64,000 bases of DNA, taken from assembly GCF_003129605.1 (NCBI RefSeq), contig NZ_QBDX01000004.1, positions 62,001 to 126,000 on the forward strand. The letters are read 5' to 3'. Within the stretch, counting starts at the first letter, position 1. Every line of letters begins with the position of its first letter. Shown here piece by piece: positions 51,488-60,484 of the stretch. The notes beneath the pieces were generated by a model. It saw only the letters and a program-made list of their open reading frames with translations, did not search any database and was not told where the DNA came from. Position numbers and translations under genes: made by a program. The DNA comes from Hyphobacterium indicum (GTDB lineage Bacteria > Pseudomonadota > Alphaproteobacteria > Caulobacterales > Maricaulaceae).

Positions 51488-52229
51488 CATCCGCCTTGCG
51501 GATCATGCCGTAATGGATGGCCAGCCTTTGCAGGGCCAGTTTGAGCATCGCCTTTCCCGACCGGCGCGGCCAGTTATCCGCCTGTTCGGCAGCCTCCAGC
51601 CCGGTCTCCCGCAGACACACCGCACTCACTATCCGGTCAAGGCCGGGCCCCGCGGCCGCAAGGGCCGCCATCACACGGTCCTTGGCATCCTGCGCGGACA
51701 GCGGTGCCTCTTCCCGCGCCCGCGGCCGTCCGGATCTGACGGGGGCCAGATAGCCGTCCCAGTCAGACGTGATCCGGTCGGCCAGCACGGAGCGGTGATA
51801 ATCGGCCCGCAATCTTTCCCCGGCCTCGAATTCTTCCGGCGTCAACCAGCTCGCCCCGGTCCGGCTGTCCGGCTTCATCCAGCGGGCAAGTGGCGAGTCC
51901 GCCAGATTGACGTCGCGCTGTGCGATATGCCCGTCCGCGTTGATAAATCGCTTGCGCTGGTGGACGGCATGCAGGGCCTGGTAATTTCCGCGCCGCCGTT
52001 GCGATAGAATATCCGGCGTCTGCGCCAGCCGGAAACAATCCGGCGCAACCTCGGTGATGACGCCTTCAGCGCGGGCCCGCAGCACGCTCTGGCGCTCCAG
52101 ACGGGCCAGCGGCCGGCGCCGCTGATCGCCCCTCGGGAAAACGCCATAAGCCGCCCCACCTCCGGCCAGCGGTTTCAGAACCGCGCCGGGGATCGCCAGG
52201 CGTTTTTGCCATTTCGGCAAACCGGTCAT
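51477..52229 (-). CDS. DUF6456 domain protein
   Basis: 250 residues: a basic N-terminal region, then LRADYHRSVLADRITSDWDGYLAP and, near the end, LDRIVSAVCLRETGLEAAEQ and KAMLKLALQRLAIHYG, the DUF6456 pattern. Some of these proteins have a helix-turn-helix-like fold. The start codon lies in a TAATG overlap with the upstream DnaA-domain-like gene, which implies joint translation. Confidence 0.82.
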   Translation of the reverse strand: MTGLPKWQKRLAIPGAVLKPLAGGGAAYGVFPRGDQRRRPLARLERQSVLRARAEGVITEVAPDCFRLAQTPDILSQRRRGNYQALHAVHQRKRFINADGHIAQRDVNLADSPLARWMKPDSRTGASWLTPEEFEAGERLRADYHRSVLADRITSDWDGYLAPVRSGRPRAREEAPLSAQDAKDRVMAALAAAGPGLDRIVSAVCLRETGLEAAEQADNWPRRSGKAMLKLALQRLAIHYGMIRKADVSL

Positions 52230-52576
52230 TACATCGCCTCGCTCAGGGACCGGGGCTCCGGCGCCGTCCGCAGGCATTCCTCCAGCCCGTCAAGCCAGGC
52301 ATCGAAATCCGGATCATCGCGGCGGTCCTCGACAATCTGACAGGCATAGGCCGCCGTGGAGCGGTCCCGCCCGAAAGCCTGTCCGACCCGCGCCAGATTC
52401 AGCTCGAACGCCACATGCGACAGATACATGGCCACTTGCCGGGCAAAGGCGACCTGGCAGGAGCGCCGTGTCGGCGCGGCGATTTCATCGGCTGGCACAT
52501 TGAAGGCAAAGGCAACGGTATCCCGCGCCAGCCGGGCACGCGCCAGATCCCGTTCGATAAATTGCTGTCCACACAT
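52229..52576 (-). CDS. Small DNA-binding protein with DnaA domain IV-like fold
   Basis: 115 residues. The stretch ARQVAMYLSHVAFELNLARV followed by GQAFGRDRSTAAYACQIVED matches the DnaA domain IV consensus (RQIAMYL...IG..FG.RDHTTV.HA), that is, the part that recognises DnaA boxes, with the ATPase part missing. Known small proteins of this kind act as DnaA-like HTH regulators. Together with DUF6456 it could control replication or transcription. A palindrome lies 48-64 bases upstream. Confidence 0.8.
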   Translation of the reverse strand: MCGQQFIERDLARARLARDTVAFAFNVPADEIAAPTRRSCQVAFARQVAMYLSHVAFELNLARVGQAFGRDRSTAAYACQIVEDRRDDPDFDAWLDGLEECLRTAPEPRSLSEAM

Positions 52577-52624
52577 TTTTCCATCCGTTCTTCACTCCTG
52601 AGCGCATCATAAGAGTGTTTCGGA

Positions 52625-52641
52625 AATGTGAGGATAACATT
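52625..52641. promoter_or_regulatory. Operator-like inverted repeat AATGT-N7-ACATT
   Basis: Five-base arms around a seven-base centre, flanked by GGA and CC that extend the symmetry imperfectly. It lies 48-64 bases upstream of the ATG at 52576, where a repressor of the DnaA-IV-like gene might bind. Confidence 0.35.
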
Positions 52642-52707
52642 CCTATATTGATCGCAAAATACCCATACACACCTTAGGGATGCAGAGCTGCACGACTGGG
52701 ATAACCG

Positions 52708-54423
52708 CTATCCGGCAACATAGGCGATGACCATGACGAGGCCGAGCAAGACGCTCGTCCAGATCGCCATAATCCCGCTCGGCACATCACGGCTGAGGGC
52801 TCCGGCCGGGCTGAACAGATTGAACAGCTTGTCCGCAATCACCTTACCGCCGCGGCCGATCCGGTTGGAAATGGCGGCAGACAAGCGGCCGCTCATCGCC
52901 CCGGTCCAGCGGAACAGGCCATCCCCGAACCGCCGGTAGAACCAGTCCGTATCCAGATTGATGGACCGAACCTCCTCCGGATAGAGCTTGAATTTCACCA
53001 GGAAGGTAAAGGCAAACAGCGCCGCCAGCAGCAGCTGCATCTGCCCGACCACATGGTCGAATGTATAGGGCTCGTACGCCACCGGATAAGGCAACAGGCT
53101 GTAGAGCGCGCCGTAATTGATCCCCAGATAGATGCACAGGAATGAGGCCAGCCCCATCGCCAGCAACATGTTCCAGGGCGCTTCCTTCACACGGTGCCCC
53201 CGGTCATGGCTGAAGAAGGCGAAATACGGGATCTTGATGCCTGAGTGTTCCAGCACACCGGCCGAGGCAAAGACCAGGATCACAAACGGTATCTCGTATC
53301 CGCCATAGGCAACGGCCGACAGAGTCAGGGCTTTGGCCACAAATCCGGAGAAGAGCGGGAAGGCCGAGATCGCCCCCGCCCCGATCAGACAGAAGAACGC
53401 TGTGAACGGCATGGATTTGTACAGCCCGCCTAGCTCGGATGCCTTGGTATGCCCGACCCGCATCAACACCGCGCCCATGCTCATGAACAGCAGCGCCTTG
53501 TAGATGATGTGGACGAAGGCGTGCGCGGCCGCGCCATTCAGGCCAAGCTCCGTCCCGACCCCGATACCGGCCACCATGAAGCCCAGCTGGTTGTTCAGCG
53601 AATAGGCCAGCACCTTGCGCAGATCGTTTTCGATGACCGCGTAGAAAACCGGGAAGGCGACCATCACCGCCCCGATCCAGACCAGAACATCCAGACCGGC
53701 AAACCCGCGCGCCAGCGCATAGATCGCCAGCTTGGTCGTAAAGGCCGACAGCACGACCGCCCCGGTGGCCGTGGCTTTCGGATAGGCATCCTGCAGCCAG
53801 TTATGCATCAGCGGGAAGGCCGCCTTGATGCCGAAGGCGAGCAGGATCAGCAGGCCGCCCGGCGCATTCACATCAATCGCATTGAACTGCCAGCTGCCGG
53901 AATGATTGGCGTAGAGGACGGCGCCTGCCAGCAGCAGGACGCCGGACAGGACATGGATGGACAGATAGCGCAGCCCGGCGCGGAAGGCTTCGGGATTGCG
54001 GCTGGTCCAGATCAGGAAAACCGACGAGATCGCCGTCAGTTCCCAGTAGAAAAACAACGTCAGCAAATCACCGGCAAACACTGCGCCCAGCCCCGCGCCG
54101 GAATAGATCAGCGTGGTCGAATCCGCGAGCCGGTCACGGTCATGCAGCGCGTAGATGGAGTTCAGGAAGATGGCGAGAATGAAGACCAGCCCCCAGACCC
54201 GCGACAGCGGGTCAAAGCGGTAGGTCTCGAATTCAAAACCGGCGAGATCGATCAGGCCGAAAATCCCGACTTCAGGCGTCATGAACCAGACCGCGGCCGC
54301 GGCCAGCGGCGCAGCGATCATCAGCATCTTGCGCAGCGTGTAGGAGGGCGAGATTGCGGCCAGGAGGCCGGCAATGATGACCGGGAACGCCGGTGACAAT
54401 CCGGCGGTGATCAGGTCAGTCAT
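52708..54423 (-). CDS. Mrp/MBH-type antiporter, third NuoL/M/N-like subunit
   Basis: 571 residues, about 14 TM segments, with proton-conducting motifs DLLTLFFYWELTA and MHNWLQDAYPKATATGAVVL. A long C-terminal part includes FKLYPEEVRSINLDTDWFYRRFGDGLFR, a feature I recall from subunits beside Mrp. ATG 54423 begins the TM sequence; the upstream frame to 54513 overlaps the previous gene and lacks relevant sequence. Last gene of the operon. Confidence 0.85.
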   Translation of the reverse strand: MTDLITAGLSPAFPVIIAGLLAAISPSYTLRKMLMIAAPLAAAAVWFMTPEVGIFGLIDLAGFEFETYRFDPLSRVWGLVFILAIFLNSIYALHDRDRLADSTTLIYSGAGLGAVFAGDLLTLFFYWELTAISSVFLIWTSRNPEAFRAGLRYLSIHVLSGVLLLAGAVLYANHSGSWQFNAIDVNAPGGLLILLAFGIKAAFPLMHNWLQDAYPKATATGAVVLSAFTTKLAIYALARGFAGLDVLVWIGAVMVAFPVFYAVIENDLRKVLAYSLNNQLGFMVAGIGVGTELGLNGAAAHAFVHIIYKALLFMSMGAVLMRVGHTKASELGGLYKSMPFTAFFCLIGAGAISAFPLFSGFVAKALTLSAVAYGGYEIPFVILVFASAGVLEHSGIKIPYFAFFSHDRGHRVKEAPWNMLLAMGLASFLCIYLGINYGALYSLLPYPVAYEPYTFDHVVGQMQLLLAALFAFTFLVKFKLYPEEVRSINLDTDWFYRRFGDGLFRWTGAMSGRLSAAISNRIGRGGKVIADKLFNLFSPAGALSRDVPSGIMAIWTSVLLGLVMVIAYVAG

Positions 54424-54733
54424 GATCACCCTCCTGATCGTAATAATTTTCCGGCCTGCCCAGGAGACGGCGCAGCGGCCATCCGGCCAGCACCGCCAGA
54501 CAGAAGCCGACAAAGCCCTCTATTTCATAGAAGCCGAAGACATCATCCCATTTCGACACCGCGTGCAGCGGGTTGAAGGCCTCGACCACCAGCAAGGTGA
54601 GCGCCGCAATCCCGAAAATCCAGAACGGCGCGGCTTTCGTGACCGGATGATCCAGCCACAGGAATGGCTTTGCGGCGGGATGAATTCCCTCATCGGAACC
54701 GGCCGGATGGGAGGTTTTGGAATCGTCGGTCAT
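54416..54733 (-). CDS. Small two-TM protein of the Mrp operon, 105 aa
   Basis: A polar N-terminus (about 1-32), TM about 35-53 (FWIFGIAALTLLVVEAFNP) and a second TM near 69-87 (EGFVGFCLAVLAGWPLRRLLG). Short proteins in this position occur in Mrp-like operons of marine alphaproteobacteria; function unknown. It lies 2 bases after the second D-like gene and overlaps the third by 8. Confidence 0.75.
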   Translation of the reverse strand: MTDDSKTSHPAGSDEGIHPAAKPFLWLDHPVTKAAPFWIFGIAALTLLVVEAFNPLHAVSKWDDVFGFYEIEGFVGFCLAVLAGWPLRRLLGRPENYYDQEGDHD

Positions 54734-54735
54734 GC

Positions 54736-56196
54736 TTAAAGCTCCACCCCGAAAACGGGGGCCAGGAATTCAGTCAGGGGTCCGATCAGGAAAAACAGCA
54801 CGGTGACGCCCGCCGCGGTCATGACCGGCGGCAACACCACCAGCAGAGGGCCGCGCTGTTTCAGGGCTTCCTTCGGGGCCGGGTCAAAGAAGCCGCGGCC
54901 GGGAATCGGCAGCAGATAGGCCACATTCAGGATCGATGACAGGATCAGCGCGCCGATCAGCGCCAGCTGGCCGGTGCTCGCCGCGCCCATCATCAGATAG
55001 AGTTTCGGCCACATCCCGCCAAAGGGTGGCAGGCCGATAATCGCGAAAGCCCCCACCGCAAAGGCCCCGAAGGTCCAGGGCATCAACCGGCCAAGGCCGC
55101 GCATGTCGGAAATCTCGGTCTTCTTGCTCGCCGTGTAGATGGCTCCCGCGCACATGAAGAGCGTGATCTTGCCCCAGGCGTGCATGACGATCTGCAGGGC
55201 TGCGCCCAGCAGCGCCAGCGGCGCGGCGATCATCGCGCCGAGCGTGACATAGGACAGCTGGCTCACCGTCGAGAAGGCCAGCCGGCGTTTGAGATTGTTG
55301 CTCGACATCGCAATGATCGAGGCCAGCACGATGGAAATCGCCGCAATCCAGGCCAGCCAGTCCGACGCCGGGGCGGACTCGATGAGCTCCGGCCCGAAAA
55401 TATAGGTGCTGACCTTGAGGATCGCGAACACGCCCGCCTTCACCACCGCGACCGCGTGCAGCAGGGCGGACACCGGTGTCGGTGCCACCATCGCATTCGG
55501 CAGCCAGGGGTGGACCGGCATCAGCGCGGCCTTGCCGATACCGAAGGCAAAGAGGACGAGCAGCACGCTGGCCACCAGCGGCGAGGCCTCGCCATTCAGC
55601 AATCCGCCCACCGTGAAGTCGGTCGATCCGGCAATGAATTGCGTGGCGATAATCGCCGGCAGCAGCAATCCGATGGAGGTCCCCAGCAGGATGGCCAGAT
55701 AGATGGCCGCGCCGCGCCGCGCCTTGTCGTCACCCTTGTGGGCGACCAGCGGATAGGTCGACAGCGTCAGCGCCTCGTAGAAGAGGAACATGGTCAACAG
55801 GTTGGACGCCAGCGCAACGCCCATGGCGCAGGCAATCGCAATGGTGAAAAACACGAAAAAGCGGGTCTGGTGCTTTTCCTTGTTCCCGCGCATATAGCCG
55901 ATCGAATAGAGCGAGTTGACTATCCACAGCCCGCTCGCGACCGCGGCAAACAGCGCCCCCAGCGGTTCCAGCTTCAGCCCGAAGGACAGGCCCGTCGAGC
56001 CGATCTCGTAGATCAGCTCCGGACGCGCACCGGTCACCGAAACCAGATAGGCCACATTCAGCGCCAGCAGGACTGCCGCCGTCAGCGTCGCGCCCTCGCG
56101 CAGATTCGGGTATTTGCCGAGCAGGCCGACAAACACCCCGCCGGCCAGCGGGATAAGCAGGGCGGCTATCATCGCAATTTCAGGCGTCCAGCTCAT
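54736..56196 (-). CDS. Mrp antiporter, second NuoL/M-like subunit (MnhD-type)
   Basis: 486 residues, about 14 TM segments, with LLTMFLFYEALTLSTYPLV, the conserved Lys in GIGKAALMPVHPWLPNAM and the MHAWGKITLFMCAG stretch. These are features of MnhD/NuoM-like proton channels. ATG 56196 is the start of the conserved sequence, in a four-base overlap with the upstream gene. Confidence 0.88.
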   Translation of the reverse strand: MSWTPEIAMIAALLIPLAGGVFVGLLGKYPNLREGATLTAAVLLALNVAYLVSVTGARPELIYEIGSTGLSFGLKLEPLGALFAAVASGLWIVNSLYSIGYMRGNKEKHQTRFFVFFTIAIACAMGVALASNLLTMFLFYEALTLSTYPLVAHKGDDKARRGAAIYLAILLGTSIGLLLPAIIATQFIAGSTDFTVGGLLNGEASPLVASVLLVLFAFGIGKAALMPVHPWLPNAMVAPTPVSALLHAVAVVKAGVFAILKVSTYIFGPELIESAPASDWLAWIAAISIVLASIIAMSSNNLKRRLAFSTVSQLSYVTLGAMIAAPLALLGAALQIVMHAWGKITLFMCAGAIYTASKKTEISDMRGLGRLMPWTFGAFAVGAFAIIGLPPFGGMWPKLYLMMGAASTGQLALIGALILSSILNVAYLLPIPGRGFFDPAPKEALKQRGPLLVVLPPVMTAAGVTVLFFLIGPLTEFLAPVFGVEL

Positions 56197-57722
56197 CGTG
56201 TCGCTCCTGACAGGGCAGCTTGCGCCGCCGCATTCGTCAGCGACACCAGGAAGTCGGGCTGGAAGAAGAACCAGATATTGGCAATCGCCAGCACCCAGAG
56301 CGGCCCCAGCATCAGCCAAGGCGCGCGCGCATGGGCGATCGCCCCTGCCTTGTCATGATGGGGTTCGGCCACCCAGATCGCGGCGAGCATGCGGGCGACA
56401 TAGGCCAGCGCGATCAGCGAGGACAGGATCAGCGCGGCAACCGCCCACCACCAGCCGTTTTCAAGCGCGGCGACGCCGAGATACCATTTCGACCAGAAAC
56501 CGACCGTCATCGGCACGCCGACGAGGCTGAGACCCGCAATGGTAAAGGCGATGGAGGTAAACGGCATGGACTGGGCAAAGCCGTTGAGGTCGGAGATCCG
56601 GCGGATTCCGAAGCGGATGGCAAAGGCCCCCAGCGCCATGAACAAAGCGCCTTTCATCATCGCATGATTGACCAGGTGGAGCATGCCCGCCGAGACGCCG
56701 GCAGCCGTGCCGATGCCGAGCCCCAGCATCATGTATCCGACCTGCGCCACCGACGAGAAGGCCAGCAGCCGCCTTGCATCATCCTGGAAGACGGCCTGAA
56801 CCGAAGCCACGATCATGCCGACAATACCAAGGATGGCGAACACCCAGAGGAAGCTGACCGCCACGAAAGGCGCTTCCGGCCAGAACACGTCGAACAGGAA
56901 GCGCACCAGCGTGTAGAAAGCCACCTTCGTGGCCGTCGATGCCAGAAAGGATGTGACGAAATTCGGCGCGTAGGCATAGGCGTTGGGCAGCCAGAGATGC
57001 AGCGGGAACATGGCGGCCTTCAGCCCCAGCCCGACGATGATGAAGGCAAATGCGGCCTGCACCACGCGGCTGTCGGACAGGTCCGGCAGGCGTGACGCCA
57101 TATCGGCCATGTTCAGCGTACCAGTGGCCATGTAGAGGAAGCCGACGCCGATCACGAAGAAGGTCGCACCGATCGTTCCGAGCACGAGATAATTATAGGC
57201 AGCGGTCAGTGCCCGGCGGTCATGGTTCGCCCCCATCCCGACGAGCACATAGGTCGAGATCGACGAAATCTCGAGGAACACGAACATGTTGAAGGCATCG
57301 CCGGTAATCGCGACCCCCACGAGTCCGGCAAAACACACCAGGAAGGCGGAATAGAACAGGGCTTGCCGGTCCTCCGCAATCTCGTCGGCGACGCTTGGCA
57401 GCGCATAGATCACGCTGAGCAGGCCCAGCGCGGCAATCACCAGCAGCAAAACGGCATTCAATGCATCGATGCGGAATTCAATCCCGGCCGGCGGCGCCCA
57501 TCCGCCCATCGCATAGGAAATCACACCAGCGGACTGGACCTCCACGATAAGCGAGAGTGCGAGAAGGGCCGCGAACACGGTTGAAATCAGCGTGACAGCC
57601 CAGCCCAGCCGGCCATTCGGCATCAGGGCGGCCACCGCCGCCATCAACAGCGGCGTCACAACGATCACCGCAGGCGCATGCGCCGACAGGGACGGCGGAA
57701 TCAGCGAAGCCAGAAACTCCAT
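56193..57722 (-). CDS. mnhD: Mrp antiporter subunit D (MnhD)
   Basis: 509 residues with about 14 TM segments: AFNMFVFLEISSISTYVLV, AMFPLHLWLPNAYAYAPNFV and NHAMMKGALFMALG are MnhD signatures with the Glu and Lys/His residues that carry protons. It overlaps MnhC by 1 base (TGATG). Confidence 0.92.
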   Translation of the reverse strand: MEFLASLIPPSLSAHAPAVIVVTPLLMAAVAALMPNGRLGWAVTLISTVFAALLALSLIVEVQSAGVISYAMGGWAPPAGIEFRIDALNAVLLLVIAALGLLSVIYALPSVADEIAEDRQALFYSAFLVCFAGLVGVAITGDAFNMFVFLEISSISTYVLVGMGANHDRRALTAAYNYLVLGTIGATFFVIGVGFLYMATGTLNMADMASRLPDLSDSRVVQAAFAFIIVGLGLKAAMFPLHLWLPNAYAYAPNFVTSFLASTATKVAFYTLVRFLFDVFWPEAPFVAVSFLWVFAILGIVGMIVASVQAVFQDDARRLLAFSSVAQVGYMMLGLGIGTAAGVSAGMLHLVNHAMMKGALFMALGAFAIRFGIRRISDLNGFAQSMPFTSIAFTIAGLSLVGVPMTVGFWSKWYLGVAALENGWWWAVAALILSSLIALAYVARMLAAIWVAEPHHDKAGAIAHARAPWLMLGPLWVLAIANIWFFFQPDFLVSLTNAAAQAALSGATR

Positions 57723-58219
57723 CAGGCGTTTCTCCTAGCGTTCTCAACGGCATAATCCGCCTGATTGATGGCCTCATCCTCGATCGTGCCATAGGTTTCG
57801 CGGATCCGCACAACCAAAGCCAGACCAACAGCCAGGGTGGCCACGCCCACCACGATCGCGGTCAGGATCAGCACATGCGGCAACGGGTTGGAATAGATGG
57901 CTTCCGCCGTTTGCTGCACGGCTTCGCCCTGCGGTACAGCGCTTCCGGCGGCCTCGGCCCCGTGCCCTGCCGCTAGGCCGGCATCTCCGTCATAAGAGCT
58001 GCTGCTGTCATACCCGCCGGAATATTCCGGCAGAATGGGCGGTTGCCCCCCGAACACCTTGCCGATCGTGATGTAGAGCAGGAAGACCGAGGTCTGGAAC
58101 AGGGACAGGCCAACAAGCCGCTTGACCAGATTTCCGGTGGCGACAACTGCATACAGGCCGGTCATCATCAGGATGATGACGATGATGAAATTGAATCGTT
58201 CGGCAACGAGCTCGATCAT
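57722..58219 (-). CDS. mnhC: Mrp antiporter subunit C (MnhC) with extended hydrophilic loop
   Basis: 165 residues; NuoK-like with three TM segments (about 8-25, 32-54 and 113-135). The usual length is about 113. A polar, Ser/Gly/Ala-rich stretch (about 62-104, with a run of Ser residues and a His) separates TM2 from TM3 and makes the difference. ATG 58219 is preferred to ATG 58225 because the Shine-Dalgarno AAGGAG then has seven bases of spacing. Confidence 0.9.
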   Translation of the reverse strand: MIELVAERFNFIIVIILMMTGLYAVVATGNLVKRLVGLSLFQTSVFLLYITIGKVFGGQPPILPEYSGGYDSSSSYDGDAGLAAGHGAEAAGSAVPQGEAVQQTAEAIYSNPLPHVLILTAIVVGVATLAVGLALVVRIRETYGTIEDEAINQADYAVENARRNA

Positions 58220-58662
58220 CACCATTCTCCTTCCGGAATGTCCGGCGCGCGGCCGGCAAAGGCATAGAAAATGGCCATCATTACCGAGAACACGGTGGAA
58301 AGAACGCCCAGCTCGACCAGAATGATCCCGATATGCTGGCCGGTATGGTGCGCTAGATCCGGATGCAGAACATCATAATCGAGGAAATTGGCGCCGAGGA
58401 TAAGGGAGGCCACACCTGTGCCGCCAAACAGCAACACGCCCAGGGCCGCCATGAATTTCACAAACCAGGTCGGCACCGCGCGCTTGGCGCTGTCGATCCC
58501 GAAAATCAGTGCATAGAGAATGACGGCTGCTGCAACGATCACGCCGGCCTGGAAGCCGCCGCCGGGACTGTAATCGCCATGGAAATGGACATAGAGCCCG
58601 AAGACCACAATCAGTGGAATCAACAGCTTGGAAACGACACGAAGGACCAGATGCGGGGTCAT
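58219..58662 (-). CDS. mnhB: Mrp antiporter subunit B (MnhB)
   Basis: 147 residues with four TM segments; HFHGDYSPGGGFQAGVIVAAAVILY is the MnhB signature. Overlaps the DUF4040 gene by four bases and shares its last base with the chosen MnhC start. Confidence 0.93.
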   Translation of the reverse strand: MTPHLVLRVVSKLLIPLIVVFGLYVHFHGDYSPGGGFQAGVIVAAAVILYALIFGIDSAKRAVPTWFVKFMAALGVLLFGGTGVASLILGANFLDYDVLHPDLAHHTGQHIGIILVELGVLSTVFSVMMAIFYAFAGRAPDIPEGEW

Positions 58663-59222
58663 TCCTCATCTCCCTTCTTCTTTCCGGAATTCAGTCCCAG
58701 AAGCAGCATCACGCCAAGCCCGGCGGCAAAAATCACGACGGTTTCGCCGAACGTATCAAAGCCGCGATAGCTGGCCAGAACGGCTGTCACGACATTGGGA
58801 ATGGCAATTTCGTTGGGTGTTGATGTGATATAATCCATGCCGACATAGGAATTCGCGGGTGAATTGGGATCGCCATAGACCGGCATGTCACCAACCGCAT
58901 AGAATAATGCGGCCCCCGCCACCGACACCACGATCAGTGCCGCCCAGTGCCGGATGGCTTTCACCGGCTCGGCCTCGCGCGCCGTCAACAGCATTGCCGC
59001 GAGCATCAGGACCGTGGAAATACCGGCACCGACGGCCGCTTCGGTGAACGCCACATCGACCGCGTCCAGCGTCACGAACCAGGCAGCCGACAGCAGGCTG
59101 TAAACGCCCATCAACATCACGGCGGCAAACAGGTTTCTCAGGCGGACAATGGCAATGCCCACCGCCAGCAACATGCCCATCAGCGCATAATCGAGCAGCT
59201 GAGTCCAATCGAATTCGGTCAC
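58659..59222 (-). CDS. DUF4040 subunit (MbhD/MbhE-like, MnhA C-terminal equivalent)
   Basis: 187 residues with five to six TM segments. The first half has LDAVDVAFTEAAVGAGISTVL (MbhD-like) and the second half, ending NVVTAVLASYRGFDTFGETVVIFAAGLGV, is MbhE-like. In other Mrp systems this is the C-terminal end of MnhA. Start GTG 59222, overlapping MnhG by four bases. Confidence 0.92.
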   Translation of the reverse strand: MTEFDWTQLLDYALMGMLLAVGIAIVRLRNLFAAVMLMGVYSLLSAAWFVTLDAVDVAFTEAAVGAGISTVLMLAAMLLTAREAEPVKAIRHWAALIVVSVAGAALFYAVGDMPVYGDPNSPANSYVGMDYITSTPNEIAIPNVVTAVLASYRGFDTFGETVVIFAAGLGVMLLLGLNSGKKKGDEE

Positions 59223-59578
59223 GGCTTCTCCCCTGATTCAGCATCGCGGGGATGCGGCGGCTGGTGCCGGGACAACAGCGGATTGAGCCCGGCGCGATGC
59301 GCCGCATTGGCGACAGCATGCGTTGCAGTCGGGCTGGTCAGGAAAAGGATGAAGCCGACCAGCAACAATTTCGCCGACAATAGTGTAAAGCCAGCCTGCA
59401 GCATCAGCGCCAGCACGATCATTTCCGCGCCCAGCGTATCCGTCACGCCCGCCGCGTGCATGCGCGTGTAGAAATCAGGCAAACGCACGACACCGATCGC
59501 CCCTGCGAGGACAAAAATGACGCCGACCGCCATCAGGGCGATACTGGCGAAATCGCGGATCAGAAGCAGAATATCCAT
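59219..59578 (-). CDS. mnhG: Mrp antiporter subunit G (MnhG)
   Basis: 119 residues, three TM segments, with LAGAIGVVRLPDFYTRMHAAGVTDTLGAE, the MnhG signature. It abuts mnhF. Confidence 0.94.
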   Translation of the reverse strand: MDILLLIRDFASIALMAVGVIFVLAGAIGVVRLPDFYTRMHAAGVTDTLGAEMIVLALMLQAGFTLLSAKLLLVGFILFLTSPTATHAVANAAHRAGLNPLLSRHQPPHPRDAESGEKP

Positions 59579-59895
59579 CAGTCATCATCCCCATCAATGG
59601 CGCGGCGGAGCGACATTTGCGCAAGCGCAATTTCAAGGGAGCGGTAGCGGAAGAATTTCAGGATGGCGATGGTCGCAATGAAGTTGATCAATGCATAAAG
59701 CAGCGCGATATCCACCCCGTCCGCACGGCCGACAAGCAGGCTGAAAATCAACAATAAGAGGACGGTCTTGGTGCCGAAGGAATTGGCGGCCAGCACGCGG
59801 TCATAAAGCGACGGCCCGGCGAACAGGCGCCCCAGCATGATCGCCATGGCCAGAGCCATCGCCAGAGCCGCACCCAGATTGGCCCACTCCATCAT
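59578..59895 (-). CDS. mnhF: Mrp antiporter subunit F (MnhF)
   Basis: 105 residues, three TM segments, with GRLFAGPSLYDRVLAANSFGTKTVLL, typical of MnhF. Start ATG 59895 overlaps mnhE by four bases. Confidence 0.93.
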   Translation of the reverse strand: MMEWANLGAALAMALAMAIMLGRLFAGPSLYDRVLAANSFGTKTVLLLLIFSLLVGRADGVDIALLYALINFIATIAILKFFRYRSLEIALAQMSLRRAIDGDDD

Positions 59896-60374
59896 TTTGC
59901 ATCTCCGTCGGTGGCGCGGGCGGAATAAAGATTCATCTCGGCAAAACCCTCAGGCGCGGTGAAAGACGCATCCAGCGCATGCACCAGAAAGGCGTCCTCC
60001 TCGATCTCGACGGTCACAGTGCCCGGTGTCAGCGTGATCGAGTTTGCAAATACACACCGCGCCAGATCGGAGTCGGCCTTCACCGGGACCCGGACGAGAC
60101 GCGGCGTGATATCGATCTCAGGCTTCAGTGATGCCTTGACCACCGCCATATTGGCTTTCGCGATCTCGCTGCCGAGCCATATATAATAGGGGATCAGCGT
60201 GTGGAGTCGCATGAACGGAACGGTCTCGCGATCGAGAATCCGCATGCGCAGCACAAGCACCATGGCAATCACAACGCTCACTGCCCCGAAGGCCAGCAGA
60301 GTGATTTTGTCGTAACCGGACAAAACCCACCAGAGCAATGCCAGCACCAGACTGAGGCTGACCCCGTAAATCAT
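59892..60374 (-). CDS. mnhE: Mrp antiporter subunit E (MnhE)
   Basis: 160 residues: two or three N-terminal TM segments and a cytoplasmic C-terminal part with FANSITLTPGTVTVEIEEDAFLVHALD, the MnhE signature. The first gene of the E-F-G-DUF4040-B-C-D-D2-x-D3 operon; the operon promoter should lie in 60375-60484. Confidence 0.94.
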   Translation of the reverse strand: MIYGVSLSLVLALLWWVLSGYDKITLLAFGAVSVVIAMVLVLRMRILDRETVPFMRLHTLIPYYIWLGSEIAKANMAVVKASLKPEIDITPRLVRVPVKADSDLARCVFANSITLTPGTVTVEIEEDAFLVHALDASFTAPEGFAEMNLYSARATDGDAK

Positions 60375-60484
60375 GCTTCCTCCCGCATGCCGGGCGCGAA
60401 CGCGCCGATGCGGAGGCTTTTAACCACGCCTATCCGGCTTGGCCAGTATTTCACTCGGATTCCTGCACACGAATGTTTGTGGGG

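Noticed and set aside
52680-52712. Rho-independent terminator after the Mrp operon
   Set aside because: GGATA-N5-TATCC and TGCAG-N2-CTGCA stems are visible but both are short and there is no T tract.
55180-56358. Plus-strand frame opposite the Mrp D-like gene
   Set aside because: Arg/Gln/His-rich reverse of a TM protein; no plausible fold.
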